Shown here piece by piece: positions 42,710-43,407 of a stretch of 43,407 nucleotides of DNA. A program made the position numbers and the translations under genes. This DNA is from an uncultured Chloroflexota bacterium (lineage in GTDB: Bacteria > Chloroflexota > Chloroflexia > Chloroflexales > Roseiflexaceae), in NCBI GenBank assembly GCA_937876225.1, contig CALFIC010000108.1, positions 1-43,407 on the forward strand. Direction: 5' to 3'. The first letter of the stretch is position 1. Each line of letters opens with the position of its first letter. The notes below the pieces were generated by a model, which had not been told where the DNA came from, did not search any database, and saw nothing but the letters and a program-made list of their open reading frames with translations.

Positions 42710-43407
42710 ATGAGCATACTTCCAGTTGTTGGCGCAGCCCTGACTTCACAACATTTGCCCCAGCATCTCGATTGGATTTTGGCCAATCAACGCGACCTCG
42801 AAATCCAAGATATGACCGACCCCGATCTAATTGACGGCGATTGGCAGTCTCGGGCTCACGAAATCCGTGCCATGCTCCAGGACCACACTGGTCGCCTCGG
42901 CATTCACGGACCGTTTTATGGCATCGACATCGGCTGCAAAGATCGCGCCATCCAAGCCGTGGTGCAACAGCGCTTGTTGCAAGGGCTTGAATTTGCCCAT
43001 ATCGTTGGCGCGAGTCACATGGTGGTACATAGCCCATTTATGGCGTTTGGATCACCATTTAGTGCGATTCAACCCAAAACGTTGGCCAGCACCATCCAAA
43101 TCGCCAACCACATTATGGCGCCCGTCGTCGCCAAAGCCGCCGAGATCGGCTGTCTACTCGTCATCGAAACCATCCAAGATCAACAACCCGCGCTACTCCG
43201 TAGTCTGATTACGTCCTTTGAATCGCCATGGGTGCGCCACAGCATCGACGTCGGGCATGTGCGCATCACGATGACGCGTGGTGGCGCAAGTGTGCCCGAA
43301 TGGATTCGCCAAAACGGCGATTTACTTGAGCACGTCCACCTGCAAGACAATGATGGCAGTTACGATGCCCATCTCGGCTTGGGACAAGGCGACATCAACT
43401 TCCCAAG
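42710..43407 (+). CDS. Sugar phosphate isomerase/epimerase, partial
   Basis: The frame runs open from ATG 42710 (GAGGAAT upstream) to the window edge, giving 232 residues without a stop. It is a TIM-barrel xylose-isomerase-like protein. Metal-site motifs appear in order: GIHGPFYG, VVHSPF, VIETI, DVGHVR, and HVHLQDNDGSYDAHLGLGQGD. The family includes isomerases, epimerases and endonuclease-IV-like enzymes. The C-terminal end lies outside the window, so no closer assignment is possible. It follows the MFS gene by 71 bp, so the two could share a transcript. Confidence 0.85.
   Translation, partial: MSILPVVGAALTSQHLPQHLDWILANQRDLEIQDMTDPDLIDGDWQSRAHEIRAMLQDHTGRLGIHGPFYGIDIGCKDRAIQAVVQQRLLQGLEFAHIVGASHMVVHSPFMAFGSPFSAIQPKTLASTIQIANHIMAPVVAKAAEIGCLLVIETIQDQQPALLRSLITSFESPWVRHSIDVGHVRITMTRGGASVPEWIRQNGDLLEHVHLQDNDGSYDAHLGLGQGDINFP

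Overview
The window looks like ordinary chromosome from a free-living bacterium, most likely a member of the Chloroflexota (class Chloroflexia is my best guess, moderate confidence). The reasons are the filamentous-Chloroflexota style of the secreted proteins (long Thr/Ser/Pro and Ala/Thr/Gln stalks joined to PGRP or LamG modules), a PASTA Ser/Thr kinase, the gene repertoire, a base composition near balance by eye, and short heptad tandem repeats between genes. No rRNA, tRNA, transposase, phage gene or CRISPR array was found. Almost all genes are intact; only the last gene is cut, by the right window edge.

Layout. Bases 1-213 are noncoding and carry two different 7-bp tandem repeat families. 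From 7037 down to 214 the minus strand holds a YcaQ-like DNA glycosylase and a very tight operon: fmdB-type zinc ribbon, cysE, cysS, prmA, rsmE and an S41 protease. On the plus strand, 7159-11898 holds a membrane-anchored DsbA-like thioredoxin, secD-secF behind a near-consensus promoter, a DUF2007-like small protein and a TauE/SafE permease. tsaD (minus) is followed by two large secreted proteins (13157-19402). These are a PGRP-type amidase and a two-LamG protein; they share an unnamed Cys/Trp-rich domain and low-complexity stalks. Then come rmlB with its own terminator, an RluA-type pseudouridine synthase, a metallophosphoesterase and gyrA. The minus strand from 29806 to 25291 carries the classic tig-clpP-clpX cluster and an orphan OmpR-type response regulator.

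On the plus strand, 30209-35646 is a compact operon: CYTH-CHAD protein, SbcC-like ATPase without sbcD, and a formylglycine-generating-enzyme-fold protein. Downstream are a PspC protein and a nucleoside hydrolase (minus), an RNase H-fold exonuclease with a PASTA kinase (plus), a doubtful 69-aa ORF, an MFS transporter and a partial sugar-phosphate isomerase/epimerase. The most interesting locus is the minus-strand cassette 41260-39977. It has a 45-aa hydrophobic peptide, a HipA-like kinase and a DUF3037 protein, with overlapping reading frames at both junctions.

Functionally the window combines protein quality control and secretion (tig/clpP/clpX, secDF, DsbA-like, S41 protease), translation and RNA modification (cysS, prmA, rsmE, tsaD, rluA-like), DNA topology and repair (gyrA, sbcC, ycaQ-like), and cell-surface or signalling genes. 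The candidates for something undescribed are the micropeptide/HipA-like/DUF3037 cassette, the shared surface domain, and the CYTH-CHAD/SbcC/FGE-fold operon.
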